Assembly (NCBI GenBank): GCA_019925105.1
Contig: JAHGAU010000026.1
Coordinates: forward strand, 248,001-312,000
DNA from: Niebla homalea
Lineage: Eukaryota > Ascomycota > Lecanoromycetes > Lecanorales > Ramalinaceae
DNA length: 64,000 bases
Direction: 5' to 3'
Positions within the stretch are counted from its first letter, which is position 1. Each line of letters begins with the position of its first letter. The position numbers were made by a program, and so were the translations under genes. This document shows positions 43,015 through 54,494 of the stretch, piece by piece. The notes beneath the pieces were generated by a model that was not told the origin of the DNA, did no database searches, and saw only the letters and a program-made list of their open reading frames with translations.

Positions 43015-44235
43015 CTTTGGAGGGGCGAAGATTCGAAGCTTAGCTGTTTGATGGTTCGTGGAGGCTGAGTAGAGATATTTGACCGTGAATTGTCTGCTGC
43101 AAGAGGGATGACACAAAAAAGAATCTATGGGAGCACGCAGGCTCTTTTATCATAGAACAGGAACAAAATATGAGTAGTAGCACGATTCTCATAGGATAGA
43201 CATATTTTTGGTATTCCGAGCCGAAATAGAGATGCCGAAGAAGAACTCAGACATCCGGATTCCAAACATCCAAATTTGGGTCCCGATCCACTGGGTTAGC
43301 TCTTCATATGGCATTGCAACAGTCGAGAATGGAAGCTTCAGATACTAACTCTCGAAATTAAAGCCAAAGACGTGACGCAACGGTCAAGATCGAGTGTAGA
43401 TCATGAAACGTTGGCGGGAGCAAGCACAAGAGGATCTAAGACATTACTTTGCCCGATCAACCTTTCATCGGTGGTAGCCGGAAGCGACTAAATATATTCA
43501 TATCAATAATGAGGCTGAATATAGATGCTGAAACACGTCGATCTCTAGTTTTGGGGCCAAAATCCGGGCTGGCTCGGGTTGCCAGAACGGGTAAGCTTGC
43601 TCTCCAGTGGCCAACGGGCAAAATCCAGCACTGAGGCAGCATTCCAATTGTTTGCACCTTCTCCTTCCTTGAAAACGCTCGGTCGCACTCCTGAGTAGCA
43701 TTGGAAGACCAGTAGCCGAGAGCACCAGCATTGCAACTAAGCCTGTCACCATACGATGAGACTGGCTGCAAGTGATTCGGCCGCCTTTCCGACAGAAGCA
43801 AATCTGTAAGATCCCGTTGCTTACCAGAAGAGTTCATGGTGACGGGTTTTCGATTTTGGCGAAACTTGATGCATGTATGTATGTATGTATTATGGAAGGA
43901 TTAAAGAACGACAGCCGTGTAGCGCCTGAAAAGAAATCCAGTGTGCCACTGGAACATGGAGCCATGATCGTCCCAATGACTGGACTCCATAAGACAAAAG
44001 GTATGTTATTGCGCATGAACAAGTGAAGCTCATATAACAGTACTTTACCAAGCTTACCTACATGATAGGTTGAGCATCCTAAACCGTAGTCGGCCCGACC
44101 TACCCGGGCGCCGTCAAACGCGCTTTCCCTCTACTGTTTTCTTTCAATCTGATCAATTTAATCCTGTTCGAAAGATGATCTGTTTTCAATTGCATCAAAG
44201 CAAGCTATATAGTTCTCACTCGCCAGCATTAGCCA
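43015..44235. other. Intergenic, no gene recognised
   Basis: Divergent region between the secreted protein (minus) and the hydrolase (plus). Contains a small GTAT repeat near 43874-43889. Overlapping frames at 43449-43837 lack features. Confidence 0.45.
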
Positions 44236-45576
44236 ATGTTAGAGAACATCATGGATCCTCCGCCTGCGGTTGATCCCCACATCAACTTCCCTCCCGGTTT
44301 TACCGAGGAGAGCAAAGTCAACGTCCTCAAAGCTTGCGAATTCGAGAAGTCCAAGCGTGCTCACGCTTCGACTCTGGTGGACCCATTCTATACCGCTCCA
44401 CCGGGCTCGGTCAAAGCCGAACCGGGCGGGGTCCTCAAACTCGAACTAGAGACCGACACCTCTCTGTACAACTTGCCTCCAAATCTATCCCTTTCTCGCT
44501 TCATCTACCAATCGTGTGACTCCAAGCAGCGTTTTGTGCCCGTTTCAGCCTATGTGCTTTGGCCCTACGAAGCCTTGCCCTGCATGGGAGGTCCACCAGT
44601 GGTGATATGGGCTCATGGGACGAGCGGCGTCTTCCATGAGAGTGCTCCTTCGAACCAAAAAGATCTCTGGCACCACTTCCAGTTCCCGTTTTACCTGGCC
44701 CTAAACGGCTATGTCGTTGTCGCGACAGACTACGCTGGACTGGGCGTGCGCGAAGATTCGGATCGAAAATTCGTTCCCCATGAGTATCTTATGCCTAGAG
44801 CTCAAGGAATGGACATCTCTACTATTATACCCGCTTATCGGACTGCCTTTCCAACCCTCAACAAGGCTTTCGTTGTAGTAGGCACCTCGCAAGGTGGTGG
44901 GGCAGCCTGGAAATTCGCAGAGATGCTCGGGGAGAGACTTTACCCTTTGCCAGGATACCTGGGGACCATCGTACTACATCCGCTCTTACGATTACTGGAC
45001 TTACCGCTGAACAAACCAGTGATGCCATTACTCATGGTCATGCTCAGACAGAGTCTCGGTGTACATTCTGAGAGCTTTGATGCCTCGAAAATCTTTACTG
45101 CTCCCGGAGAACAGATTTGCGAAGTCTATCGGACTTCGCGAGGAGGCAATGCCGTGCTGTTCCAATTGCCTCAGCCGGAGTCGATTCTTCGACCCGGATG
45201 GGAGTATGATGGAACAATGGCCCGCTATCAACGTTGGGCCGAAACAGGGAGGCGAGCCATCCGTGGCCCAATGCTCGTCATACAAGGAGAAGACGATCAA
45301 ATTGTTGCTGCCGAAGTCACTAGGAAAATTGTTAACGAAACAATGGCTCGCAACCCAACAGTCGATATCAAGTATATCACTTTACCAGGCGTTTCTCATG
45401 CGGAAGCCATGTATGCAAGCCAAGCAAAATGTCTGCAGTGGATCTCAGCACGGTACAACAACATTGGCTTACATCCGTCGTTCTCTACGGTCCTTCCTAT
45501 ACGCCCACCAGGGGCTCGGCAGAAGGACGCTAATTGGTACATTTCAGGACAGAATGGTCCTTGGCAGCAGGTTTGA
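44236..45576 (+). CDS. Alpha/beta hydrolase of secretory-lipase (LIP) type
   Basis: Intact frame of 446 residues. The fold signature is clear: VVIWAHGTSG as the oxyanion-region strand near 122-131, VVVATDYAGLG near 160-170, the nucleophile elbow GTSQGG with Ser at 218, an acid candidate in GEDDQIVAA (Asp 353/354) and the catalytic His in GVSHAEAMY at 388. Order and spacing match fungal LIP-family lipases and related esterases, which cleave acyl esters of lipids or secondary metabolites. Unlike most of that family no signal peptide is seen, so the enzyme may be intracellular, or an upstream exon is missed. A second ATG five codons in (MDPPPAVDPH) is an equally good start. It stands alone between gene-poor stretches. 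Substrate unknown. Confidence 0.82.
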   Translation: MLENIMDPPPAVDPHINFPPGFTEESKVNVLKACEFEKSKRAHASTLVDPFYTAPPGSVKAEPGGVLKLELETDTSLYNLPPNLSLSRFIYQSCDSKQRFVPVSAYVLWPYEALPCMGGPPVVIWAHGTSGVFHESAPSNQKDLWHHFQFPFYLALNGYVVVATDYAGLGVREDSDRKFVPHEYLMPRAQGMDISTIIPAYRTAFPTLNKAFVVVGTSQGGGAAWKFAEMLGERLYPLPGYLGTIVLHPLLRLLDLPLNKPVMPLLMVMLRQSLGVHSESFDASKIFTAPGEQICEVYRTSRGGNAVLFQLPQPESILRPGWEYDGTMARYQRWAETGRRAIRGPMLVIQGEDDQIVAAEVTRKIVNETMARNPTVDIKYITLPGVSHAEAMYASQAKCLQWISARYNNIGLHPSFSTVLPIRPPGARQKDANWYISGQNGPWQQV

Positions 45577-48262
45577 GGAAACTGGAGAGTAGAGCATAGA
45601 TTTCGAAGGAAAGGCGTCGATTATCAATGGGACTTGAAAAACTTGAGACATGGATTATGTGAGTAGTTCGCTACTTTGGTGTGCAACGTCTAACATGCAC
45701 ACAATGCAATACACCAATCGATTCATTCACTGATGACCTGATCAGGAGCACCGCAACCAACGAAACCAGGGATTTGACTTGGCCCAAGTTGCAGACTGCA
45801 TAGACATTGTGGCGCTGGCTTCTTCTTTCATACTCATAACTGTGTAATGGACAGTGATGCCAGAGCATAATAGCACTATATAATCTATTCCACCAAGGTC
45901 TAGTCTTTGCTCATGACATTGTGACTACCGAGTCAAGGAGTGAATAAAACCGTCTCTGCTGACAAGGCACTCAAAAGCAGGCTCATCGAGTGAGAATCTT
46001 CTACAGCAAGCAATTTATCCAAAATTTTTATTCATTAGATGAACCTTTACTCCCATAATCCAGAGTTGGCCACTCAACCCTCAATGCGACGCCTTTGCCT
46101 CTCAAAGTCAGGTTCGTTGTAGACGATAAGGCGAGATAGGATCATTGAATCAGGGTTTGTGAGGTTCTCTCATGGTCAATTAAGAGACCGGGTTTTACTG
46201 TATCGTCAACAATCTCGAATGCTGACCTGACCGAGGAGGGCATTGTACACATTGTGCTTGATACCAATGAAGAGCCGCTCCTGTTGATCCATGCGAATTG
46301 TCCCTTTATGACTCTTACCAAATTAGCAAGGAAGGGATACCATGTCTTTTGGATCAGCGCGCCGAGCTCTCAGACAAGCACTGATACCGATCAAGAACGA
46401 GGAGCTTCTTGGTGCTTTAGAGGAAACAATGAGTAGGGAAGCACGAAAGAGCGGCTTCCACCAACTCGTCACAGAGATTGATAGCACCTCTCGATTCTGG
46501 ACGAGGAGCACCAACTTAATGACACGATCAGCCGTATTTGGCAACATTTTGAGCAACATTCGATATACACCCACTCCAAAGCCCAGAACGCAGGCATCTC
46601 ACTCAACACAATCAAATTGCGAGTTCGCACTTCAGACTCCCTTTCGACAGCATACGAGGATCGTTCGTGCTATTACTCGGAAATTTTCCAGTTTGGTGTT
46701 GCTTTGTAATAAGGTTTTATGATACGAATAGACATGATCGAGGAGGGGAAACCTGTGACTACACCGGGACTGGAATCGGCATTCTATGCCGTTCCCAGAT
46801 ATCAGACGAAAGGCAAGGCTCACTGGCACTAAATCCCATGATCTCAGACAACCGCGACTCCTGGGCAAGCGTCAGTAAAGTATTCTTCGCATGCTCCCGA
46901 ACAATAGATAACCCAGACATTAGTGGCGAAGTACGTTCTGGCTGTTTCAACCCAATTAAGATAAATTCATAGACATAATTGATCACATATTTCCATCCAA
47001 CAATACAGTAAGACCCTCAGGGGGATTTGCGACAAAGCCTTTAGACCTTTCAAAATGTTCGTACCTCCCCATCTACGAACTCCCGCCCAAGCCAGCCTAC
47101 TTAATCATCCTCCACCTTGCCTTACGCCTCTACTTTGGCCACGACCCTCCCTCCTGAGATACCACCCACCTCAATATCTTACTTTAGTGGAGACCGCGTT
47201 GACTTGATCCAAGCCCTTACTCCGCCGATTCTCTGCTTCTGCACTCCCCCTCCCCTCCTGTCCCTCAGCCCGATCCCACCGCTCTCAGAGCGAAAAATCC
47301 CTCTTCTACGAAACCATCCGCTTTAACCCAAATTCTAGCCATGCAAATCATCCGAGGTCAGGGTTTTTGCGGCGCACTTGCGCTGACACCACGGAGCCTT
47401 ACGCGAGGGCGAAGAAGAGCCCGGGCTTTTCAGAGATGCAAGTGTGGCTCGACACGAGGGTGCAGGCACCCAAGCAGGTGATGACGGATTTGGTTAGGTG
47501 GGAGGGTGGTGCAGGATGTGACGTTCCTGTTGAAGAGGGAGGAGGATGTTTACGTACGTAATGAGGTCGAGGATGGGTAGGGGAAGGACTTTGTGCAGAC
47601 GTGGTCGGGCGAGACGGGGAGGGTTGTAGAGTGTCTTGAGAGGGCGGAGGGGATGATGAAGGGAGTTGCTTGGGGAGTAGTCAGAGGTGGCAGAAAGTAG
47701 CGAGTGGGTTTGTGTGAAGAGGGATGAGAAGTTGCATCGCTTTTCGAGCATGGGACAAGGCGTTTCAAAGTGTATAGCCGTTTTGTGGAAAGGTGGTGAA
47801 TGTGGCAAGAACAGGACTTTGCATGTGAAACCATGTTGGCGGATGATTTGACTACGCTTGTATCTGTCTGTTGCATCAGTCAGGATCGGGTGTAACGTTG
47901 GCTTCTTATGATCTTACAGGCTTTACTGTGCTCCTTTTGCTTCTCTTGATCTTGCGAGATTTCTTGCTGATCTTTGTCGACCACGAGGAATGTGCTTCGA
48001 AATAGTTCACGAATTATTGGCAGAGAAGAATCTGGAGCCTAATATCAAAAAGAAACAAACTTGGTTAGCATTTTTTTGAATCTTTCTGTGCAAGTTTGGT
48101 CTCATTTCATGATGTTGAGGCCATGAGCTTCAGCGCTTTGGACCTTAAGTACAAATGGTCGCCACCTTGCAAGAGAGCCATGCATTATATATAAACCCCA
48201 TTGGAACGCCTTTGGTTTGTCATCGCCTGAATCCTCGCACACAGAATCACAACCGCACCGCA
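45577..48262. other. Gene-poor stretch with a coding-like remnant
   Basis: At 47341-47700 the plus strand shows protein-like pieces in more than one frame, e.g. SEMQVWLDTRVQAPKQVM, then FLLKREEDVYVRNEVEDG, then TWSGETGRVVECLERAEGMM, as expected of a decayed gene. Elsewhere only short frames are seen. Confidence 0.4.
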
Positions 48263-49348
48263 TCACTCCTTGGGCCACGCCTGCTCATAGGTCTTACTAG
48301 CCACATCCACCACAATCTTCCCCTTCGCCCTCCCCGTCTTCAACTTCTCCAACGCCTGCGGTGCCTCCTCAAACGGAAAAACCTGATCGATCACCGCCTT
48401 GATCTTCCCTTCCTTCAACCACTCACCCATCTGCGTCAAATCCTTCTGCTTTGGACTCGGCCAGAATCCCGAAAATTGACGCTTCCCACCCCCCAGAAAA
48501 CCCGGCGTGACTTTCCGCTTGACCATGCTGGCCAAGTTCCCGAGATTCGGCTCTCCGCCCACCATGACGTACGTCGCCTCTGGTGTGGTGAAGTGGTGGC
48601 ACTGGTAGTAGAGCGTCATGTCCCCCCCAATATTATCAACCAGGTGATCAAACGGCTGATGCACGCTCCGCTTCAAAGCTTCCACTACACTGCCCTGCTT
48701 ATAATCCACCACCTCGTCCGCGCCCAAACCCCGGCAGAGCTCCACATTAGCGGTGCTACAGCTCGCGACGACCGTACACCCCACCGCTTTCGCGATCTGA
48801 ATGCCCCACGCGCCCGTCCCACCGGATCCGCCGTTGATGAAGACCTTGCTGCCGGGCTTGACGTGCGGCGTGATGGATTGATAGGCGGTCAAGCCGGCGA
48901 TGCCCACACCGGCCGCGTGCAGCACGTCGACCCCGTCCGGCAATTTCACGCACGCATTGCTGACCCCGGCTTCACCCTTGGCGGTGGCAGCGAATGCGCT
49001 CAACGCGCCACCGGAGAGGGGGTTAGTGCCACAGACGCCGAAGACCAGATCCCCGCGTTTCAGAGTTGCGTTGTTGCAGGTGGTGGAAGGGGTGACGATG
49101 CGGCCTGCGAAATCGATCCCGGGAGTGGCAGGGTTGGGCACGATGAGGCGACCCACGAAGGGGATCTCGGCGGGCTTGTAGTCGACAGGGTTGAGTGCTG
49201 TGGCGAGGATCTGGACGAGATGTTGGTCCGGATTAGATTTCGGGGGAGGGGCGGCAGGGTTGAGGCGGAGGTTGGCGGGCAGGCCGCCTTTGTTGGAACT
49301 GTATTGCCAGGTACGGATTGTGGAAGGAGGCAAAGTTGGTTTGGCCAT
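48263..49348 (-). CDS. MDR-type NAD(P)H oxidoreductase (quinone reductase-like)
   Basis: Complete frame of 361 residues. Medium-chain dehydrogenase/reductase without the zinc-binding cysteine set of true alcohol dehydrogenases, so the quinone reductase/enoyl reductase branch. The N-terminal catalytic domain has ALNPVDYKPAEIPF near 51-64 and TPGIDFAGRIV near 75-85; GDLVFGVCG follows. The cofactor fold starts with VFINGGSGGTGAWGIQIAK near 169-187, a GGxGGxG variant of the MDR loop, then GADEVVDY near 209-216. The C-terminus (PFEEAPQALEKLKTGRAKGKIVV) is typical of the family. Its start faces the CENP-V/GFA gene across 356 nt, so the two may share control. Partner in a biosynthetic step or general detoxification cannot be distinguished. 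Confidence 0.87.
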   Translation of the reverse strand: MAKPTLPPSTIRTWQYSSNKGGLPANLRLNPAAPPPKSNPDQHLVQILATALNPVDYKPAEIPFVGRLIVPNPATPGIDFAGRIVTPSTTCNNATLKRGDLVFGVCGTNPLSGGALSAFAATAKGEAGVSNACVKLPDGVDVLHAAGVGIAGLTAYQSITPHVKPGSKVFINGGSGGTGAWGIQIAKAVGCTVVASCSTANVELCRGLGADEVVDYKQGSVVEALKRSVHQPFDHLVDNIGGDMTLYYQCHHFTTPEATYVMVGGEPNLGNLASMVKRKVTPGFLGGGKRQFSGFWPSPKQKDLTQMGEWLKEGKIKAVIDQVFPFEEAPQALEKLKTGRAKGKIVVDVASKTYEQAWPKE

Positions 49349-49704
49349 TGATGCGGCGAGAAGTTGGGCTGAAAGTTGGGGAATATGTATTTGTTGCCTT
49401 GAGAAGAGTCTCCAAAAGGAAAGACGTTTGAGGGTTCTCTGGTTCTGAATGAAGAAGGTGGTGCTTGAAGTACCTTTGGCCGCAAAGCTTAGCTCCAGAC
49501 GGGGGAAAGACTGGAAGATCTATCCCCGGTGTTGACCCCGTAGCTATCCCCTATTTAAGGTAGGGCTGAAAAATATTGTGGCCTTACGTTGCAGGCAGGC
49601 CGGCTCGGCGTTTCACAAGTAGCCCAATCCACTTGCAATCTGCACCACACGTTTCGTTCTTCATTCATCATACATACCCAGCTTCATCCTGAAACCCCAA
49701 GAAC
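49349..49704. promoter_or_regulatory. Shared divergent promoter region (MDR gene / GFA gene)
   Basis: 356 nt between two outward-reading genes. Contains a CCCCT at 49548-49552, the stress-response element core, next to a TATTTAA-like stretch. Assigning function to these short motifs is tentative. Confidence 0.35.
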
Positions 49705-50313
49705 ATGCCCCTTCCCACCGGCCCCCTGACAATCGAAGGTGGTTGTAATTGTCGCGCCATTCGCTACAAGATCGATATCCCCGCAATCAACCATCGACCC
49801 CTCCGATTCTCAAGCGATGCAAATAGACCAGGCCAGGAAGCTTGTGTCCCCATGATCGTGACAGATCACTGCAACGATTGCCGACGAGCGACGGGCTCGC
49901 TCCTCCCCGCCTGGATTGTCACGCCGATCTCAATGGTGTCGATATCCTGCCTTGCTCGCTCCAATGACCAGCCGGGACCTTGGCTTCCAGCCAGAGAGAG
50001 TCTCCAGCCAAACGCTGCTAGCAAAGACACATTCTTGGCTTTCTATGAGTCCTCGGAGCGGCGGAGAAGGACTTTCTGTGGACGATGCGGTACCCATTTG
50101 ACATTCTATCTTGACATAGCGGAAGACGGGTGGGCGGATATGCTTGATGTGGTGCTTGGGACTGTTGATAGAGAGCATCTAGACAAGGTTGAGTTGGCCC
50201 CTGAAAGGCAAACTTGGTGGGACTCCGGCATTGATTGGATCAAGAAGATGACAGCTGAGGGAATGGGGCATTTGCCCAAACATCCGACCTATAAAGCTCA
50301 GGAGGTCATCTGA
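49705..50313 (+). CDS. CENP-V/GFA-domain protein
   Basis: 202 residues, complete. Zinc-binding cysteine pairs typical of the GFA fold are present: GGCNCRAIRY (Cys 14 and 16), DHCNDCRR (Cys 56 and 59) and FCGRCGTHL (Cys 125 and 128). Family members fold around two zincs. The namesake bacterial enzyme condenses formaldehyde with glutathione, but most fungal members have no proven reaction. A region after the second pair (TGSLLPAWIV) and the C-terminal helix VELAPERQTWWDSGIDWIKK also match the family. The gene is divergent from the MDR oxidoreductase. Length is within the usual fungal range (about 130-210). Confidence 0.87.
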   Translation: MPLPTGPLTIEGGCNCRAIRYKIDIPAINHRPLRFSSDANRPGQEACVPMIVTDHCNDCRRATGSLLPAWIVTPISMVSISCLARSNDQPGPWLPARESLQPNAASKDTFLAFYESSERRRRTFCGRCGTHLTFYLDIAEDGWADMLDVVLGTVDREHLDKVELAPERQTWWDSGIDWIKKMTAEGMGHLPKHPTYKAQEVI

Positions 50314-53300
50314 GCAGGTGACCTTTACATATATACTGCCATCGTTCTTCAATTTGAAAGCCCTTTGCGTAGCTCCTCATCAGCGGCAATGGTCCCGGCC
50401 AAAAGCATATGCCCACTCTTGTAAGTTGTAGGTGCCCATTTTCCAAAGCTCATACTGCAGATTTGGCAACCCCTTCCGCAGATCTTAAGACCGTCAATGT
50501 ATTGAAGAACAGCGTTAAAACGCAAATCACGGCATTGCAATTTCTTGTCCTTAACTTACTCGAGGAGAAAGCTGCTGGATCAGCGCTCTGCAAGCGCCAG
50601 CCACTGATTCCAACACTCCTCGAGATCCTTCAGATGGCACTGCACTTCCTTGAAACATTTTGACTGTGACCTTGATCAAACGACGCATCTCATGCCCTGC
50701 AGAAGGCCTGGGTGGTCTCTTTCTAACCACTTTTCGTCAATCATCATGCTGCTCTATCTCATCCTCTGCATCCTGTCCATTGTCTATCCTCGCCACTCCT
50801 GTTTTAGTTAGTCTGCATCGATCTCAGACTTGGCATACAGCTCGAGAGTGGACTGACCCCGTTCACTGGGAGACATGTTGTCATACATTTCAGACCACGA
50901 GATGGTCTACCTCCAGCCTTCTTCAATGTTTTGAGTACTGATAATATTTCTGACAGTATTTTAACAACTACGGGCCTTGGGCAACCTGACGCAGGTGTCT
51001 TCAGTATAGAACTTCGCTTGCTCACAGCGAGATGGACGGTAGGATCACCATGAGCAAGAAGTTTAACCAAGTCCTGTACGCTGACCCGATTGATGATGGC
51101 GTGATCTTGAGACTCTTGTTACAAACATCCTACTCGTACAAGAAGACATTTCTCCAGAGATCACATCAGAACATTGCAAAGAACGCCGGATGGAAATTTG
51201 CATTATGTTGCATAAGTAATGCTACATCAGATCAGGAAAGCTTGAAACGATGGCGGTATAAGCTCCATCATACCCTTTTGGCAGGAAGTCCCAATGGCGG
51301 CTGCTGATTGTTCGTCTTGATAATTTTGACCCATCTCTTGCTCTCCTTTTTAAAGAAGTCTTCTTTCGCTCCAACAGAACCGTTCCCAGTAAAGCCCGCA
51401 TCCTCTGCGTCTCTCAAAGCCTGCCGAAGCACGGTCGCTGACATCTTGCTTCGTAGCCTTACAATAATAATCACCCGTCTAAATCTCTTGATGAGGAGTC
51501 GCCAAGGCGCAGCTCTGGACATACTATACGACATATGCGCAGTCAGCTGAATGACCCTGCAAAGAGGTTGGCGTTCTGGCAAAAAGCCACTTACGTTTGC
51601 CCACCGATTCTGGCCCTCCTTACCGTGCATTGGTATGAGGGCAGGGAGCATGTTCGGCTCTCCGAGCACGTGGACGCGGGCCTCAACCAAGTGTTTCACT
51701 TCGGTTTTCTGACAAACCACGGCACTGATAGCCTGTCCGTTGTAGCAGAACTTGGTGCCGCCTGGCTGGCTGACATCGGGATATCGGTCATCAAAAGGAG
51801 ACTTGATGAGAGGCTGAATCCTATCTAGGTACTTGGAGATTGGATCGATGGGGTCCTTGATTCCTCGACCATATCTGGCTTCGACATAAACATCAAGCCC
51901 CTTGGTGCCCTCTTCGCTGTCCTTCTGCGATCTAATATTGAAGACCCTCTTCCGCTCTTTGCGCACACTTCTTAGCCATGAAACAGTAAGTGTACTTGTC
52001 GATATCTTAAGCCGCCTGCTTGGTTTCAGCCAGCAGACTGGAAATACTCGCTTCGTCCCTGGTGATCAGCTCGCTGCCAATGTCAATGCACGTGATCGCT
52101 ACAAGCGACCGACCTTTCACTTCCTTGCACCGTATCGCAATTGAAATGTGGCAATGTGTAGAGGGACCTTGTAGCCTTGCTTCGAAAACTCTACGTGTCG
52201 TTGAACTTGTTGCCGTCGATATTACCAACAATGTCCCAGTGCGAGGTCAACGTCTTGGACAAGACATTGTGGTGAAGCAGCAGGGAATACTTGGAATTCT
52301 TGAAGTCTTTGCTACGTTATGCCACGTGATTATCTCCTTCAAAGTCATCGTCTTTGTCAATATGAGTCTGTTGCCAGAGCATATTAAGCCTGGACAGGCG
52401 TTTGCGACTCTTGACATAATGTCTACCCACGTTCCGCTAATTATAGCAGATCTTCAGAGACAGTGAAAATGTAAGTGCATATCCCTAAGAGGACGAAAAC
52501 GTCACCGCTATCATGAAACGCAAATATATCTGACTAGAAAAAACACATTGCTGGGAATGGCGCGTTCTCGATTCCCGGCTTGAAAAAGTCAATGACGACC
52601 TCTGCTCGCCACAGCCAATCTGTCCTAGCCATCAATTCAAACATCTTCCGGCAGTCCTCTAATGGAATAAACTGTACACTACGTAAGTCATGCAATCTCT
52701 TTCGGCCAATCCCTCCGCGTCCTTGGGTATTCTATGTTATTCTAGTTTGTCTGCACGCCCATCAGAGCCGGAAAATTGTAAGTCGTCTGGGCAGCGACTT
52801 AGAAAGGAGTTGATGCATCTGTGAACGAAGCGGAGCAGCGGCAATGTCAGTAACAGCAAGTATGGATATGGAGCAAAGGGTTGGCATAAGCAACTCTCGT
52901 GGGAAAGTGATCGAGACTGGTGTCCGCAGGTACACTCTTTACGTGTCGAACCATGGAGGTTGCCTCCCCAAAGATCCAAGAGCAGGGGCAATCCGAATGC
53001 TAAAGCGGTAGTGCGCGGTTTGACGGAAACAAACCTCCACCAAGAATCAGCAACCGGCTAAATGACCGATATGCCCGTTGTGCCCATGATGAATGGAAGT
53101 GCTGCTGCCCCCCGCTTTGGACTCGCTAGAGGATTCTCCGTGGATAGCAATGTAATGACTATGATACAGCAGCAGAAAAGGGCCGGCAGATATTGGTCGG
53201 CATAAGCAGGCTCAGGGGGACGGTGAGGAAGGGCACGCCCTTGCAGGATTCCAGCTGATGAAATTAATATAGATGTCATAGATACTACGTTCCCGAATAC

Positions 53301-54494
53301 GTGTACAACGACGTACTGCTCCGGGCGGACGCACAAGGTCTGGCCTTGCCCAGAAGGCACGGCAGCAGTCTGCAAGGCACACAAAAACCAATGAAGCTCT
53401 TCAAGAACCTGATACTGTGTCCTTCTTATGTTACCCTGATACACGCTGGCTGGTTTCCCGGCGAAAGCTGCTGCCAGCACTTCAATGCTTCACCGTTATG
53501 TTCCGTTCAGAAGAAATTTCTATTTCCCATTTTCTCTCGGAAATATCATGCTACATCCCTATCCATAGAGTGGGCCATCCAATGCTTCATCATATGGTCC
53601 AGTACACACATTGTGCACTCGTTTAGTGGTTGGAAATTCCCAATCGAAAGGACTTTCGCTGACATCTGTCGGCGCTTAGTGCTTACACTTTTAGAACAAC
53701 TCATCCCCTTCCTGCTAATTCAAAGGCGGGTAGTAATACCTGAAGCCAGCGATTACCACTATTTCAGCGTGTTTGATTGAGTAAAATGCCGGTGTGAATG
53801 CGGGATGAGCCTTTCATGTATCCATTAGAAAGGCATTGGCTGATCTAATATTCACCAGTCAATGGCGAAATTGCTCGCTTAACGGCAAGCACGCTGTTTT
53901 CAACCGGGAACATTATGACCCGCCTATGCGCAGCAAGAATCGGCAACTCTGTTCTCAAGGCGTTTCGTAGCAGCGAGTTAGGCATGGAAAGGCATAAGGC
54001 GCTTAGGGAAGCTATGGCAAGTCTCGTCCCAAGTCGATATCGGCATGTGAATCTTGATGCCCACTGTAAGCGGCCTTATACCCTCTCTGATTTGAGCATG
54101 GTTGCTTAAGGTGCATCCAGTGGCCCTTTTAATGATTTTCCGGAAGTCTTTAAGTTCTTGATGGCCAGCGGCGTTATAACATTAGAAGCTAAGTACCGTC
54201 AACGGATCGGTACTATAGACTATAAGCCAGTAACATTTGACTATGCAAGGTCAATTGCTGCCGGTATTCTGCCAATGAGGACCAAGCGCCGCCAATGTTT
54301 TCCCGATGAAGGCCAAATGCAAGGAACGTTTTACAGGAAGTCCTTGCAACTGCTAGCAACATGTTGTAGATTTTGGTCACGATTGCCAGTGATGTTTCCT
54401 CCGCAATGATAAACTCGAGTCGTTTGACATCCCACATGTACACAGCCTCCGTGGAAGAGGAGCACCAGTGAATCTGCCATCCTTCACCTGCTAC
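50314..54494. other. Long gene-poor stretch
   Basis: Largest frame is 232 codons on the minus strand (51268-51966); it has no recognised domain and its flanks are broken by stops. Another, 53058-53480 minus, contains hydrophobic stretches only. A minus-strand piece near 51030 (VKLLAHGDPTVHLAV) faintly recalls an ankyrin repeat. I read the stretch as decayed coding DNA but cannot assemble a gene. Confidence 0.4.

Noticed and set aside
31008..45576. Secondary-metabolite cluster around the P450, membrane protein and hydrolase
   Set aside because: No backbone synthase (PKS, NRPS, terpene cyclase) and no pathway regulator is visible; spacing is wide and two members are broken.
48155..49351. 398-codon plus-strand frame
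   Set aside because: Exactly antisense to the MDR oxidoreductase, whose minus-strand sequence has clear family motifs; the plus frame is low-complexity and Arg/Leu-rich.
51268..51966. 232-codon minus-strand frame as a gene
   Set aside because: No signal, membrane or domain features; neighbouring frames that could extend it are broken by stops.
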